A DNA stretch of 5,585 nucleotides from Kiloniellaceae bacterium (GTDB lineage: Bacteria; Pseudomonadota; Alphaproteobacteria; Kiloniellales; Kiloniellaceae). Positions 5,138 through 5,585 of the stretch are shown here, piece by piece (the first letter of the stretch is position 1; each line of letters opens with the position of its first letter). The notes below the pieces were generated by a model. The model was not told the origin of the DNA, searched no databases, and saw only the letters and a program-made list of their open reading frames with translations. The stretch is taken from NCBI GenBank assembly GCA_028280915.1, contig JANQKX010000429.1, forward strand, positions 1 to 5,585, written 5' to 3'. A program made the position numbers and the translations under genes.

Positions 5138-5585
5138 TCAAACCGGATCCCGGCGCAGGGCCTGGCACATGCAATGCACGCCGCCGCCGCCCCGGGTCAA
5201 CATGGTCACGTCCGGATCATAGACTTCAAAGCCCATGGCCCGCAGCTTGGCGTTCAAGTCCTTGCTGTCCGCCGTGGAAAGCACCCGGTCATTGCCCAGG
5301 GAAACCACGTTGCAGCCCAGGTTCATGGTGTCGCGAAAACTGACCGGCACGATCTCGATGTTCTTGGACTTCAGCCAGTCCACAATGTCCGGCTCGGTGG
5401 TGTCCAGGCAAACCGCCGCGAGTTTTTCGGCCAGCATGCAGACCATGAGGTCGATGTGCACGTAAAAAGGATCAATGGGGGCATAGCGCACTTCCCAGCC
5501 TTCCTTGGTGAACCAGCCGCCCACCTGTTTGGCGGAACCCGCTTGGGTGCGCGCCTCCCCATGGCCGATCCAGACACACCCCGGC
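5138..5585 (-). CDS. Arginine deiminase/dimethylargininase-superfamily hydrolase, C-terminal 148 residues
   Basis: The frame is open from the right window edge to TGA (5138-5140), so the N-terminal part is missing. The fold is the guanidino-group-modifying (pentein) superfamily, whose members attack a guanidine carbon with a cysteine. Three family landmarks are visible (fragment numbering): IGHGEARTQAG with the RT pair at 12-13, the catalytic-type histidine His43 in FYVHIDLMV, and the nucleophile Cys138 (codon 5171-5173) in RGGGGVHCMCQALRRDP at the C-terminus. The ending most resembles dimethylarginine dimethylaminohydrolase-like proteins (COG1834 type). It is unlike my recollection of the citrulline hydrolase CtlX ending, and arginine:glycine amidinotransferases share a related GGG-x-HC motif. 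Arginine deiminase, dimethylargininase, arginine dihydrolase and amidinotransferase activities all remain possible. Its place upstream of rocD favours a product that is, or leads to, ornithine. The superfamily is sure; the substrate is not. Confidence 0.85.
   Translation of the reverse strand, partial: PGCVWIGHGEARTQAGSAKQVGGWFTKEGWEVRYAPIDPFYVHIDLMVCMLAEKLAAVCLDTTEPDIVDWLKSKNIEIVPVSFRDTMNLGCNVVSLGNDRVLSTADSKDLNAKLRAMGFEVYDPDVTMLTRGGGGVHCMCQALRRDPV

Noticed and set aside
3946..5343. A plus-strand open frame of about 465 codons opposite rocD and the deiminase-fold gene.
   Set aside because: Antisense shadow: low-complexity Gly/Ala/Gln/His-rich translation with no domain, and the opposite strand encodes a clear ornithine aminotransferase.
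5138..5585. Assignment of the right-edge gene as the citrulline hydrolase CtlX.
   Set aside because: CtlX often accompanies ornithine aminotransferase, but the C-terminal motif here (GGGGVHCMCQALRRD) fits dimethylargininase-like proteins better than the CtlX ending I recall. Left unnamed.

Overview
The window looks like a piece of a GC-rich proteobacterial chromosome. An alphaproteobacterium of the Rhodospirillales type is my best guess, from base composition, gene order and protein style; no taxonomic marker is present. Five protein genes are clear. All five, plus the intergenic logic, point to use of guanidino and N-methyl amino compounds (creatine, sarcosine, arginine or ornithine) as carbon and nitrogen sources.

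Layout. Positions 1-2316 (minus strand) hold a heterotetrameric sarcosine oxidase operon in the order soxB-soxD-soxA. soxA runs off the left edge, and a gamma-subunit gene (soxG) would be expected beyond it. A 254-bp AT-richer divergent control region (2317-2570) separates soxB from a plus-strand creatinase gene (2571-3791). After a 58-bp convergent gap comes a minus-strand ornithine aminotransferase gene, rocD (3850-5061). Upstream of rocD, also on the minus strand, is the C-terminal half of an arginine deiminase/dimethylargininase-superfamily hydrolase (5138-5585), which runs off the right edge.

How the genes fit together. Creatinase splits creatine into sarcosine and urea. Sarcosine oxidase turns sarcosine into glycine, H2O2 and a one-carbon unit carried by tetrahydrofolate. 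On the other side, a guanidine-modifying hydrolase of the deiminase fold could supply citrulline or ornithine, and RocD converts ornithine to glutamate semialdehyde. Key residues of creatinase, the SoxD zinc site, SoxB flavin sites and RocD PLP site are all readable and intact.

The least ordinary parts are the uncertain substrate of the deiminase-fold enzyme next to rocD and the control signals. These include palindromes lying inside the spacers of two candidate promoters, a cluster of TTTGC/GCAAA half-sites, and a soxB leader with two competing helices. These regulatory readings are by eye and tentative. I saw no mobile element, tRNA, rRNA or CRISPR array, and I cannot point to a clearly undescribed system.
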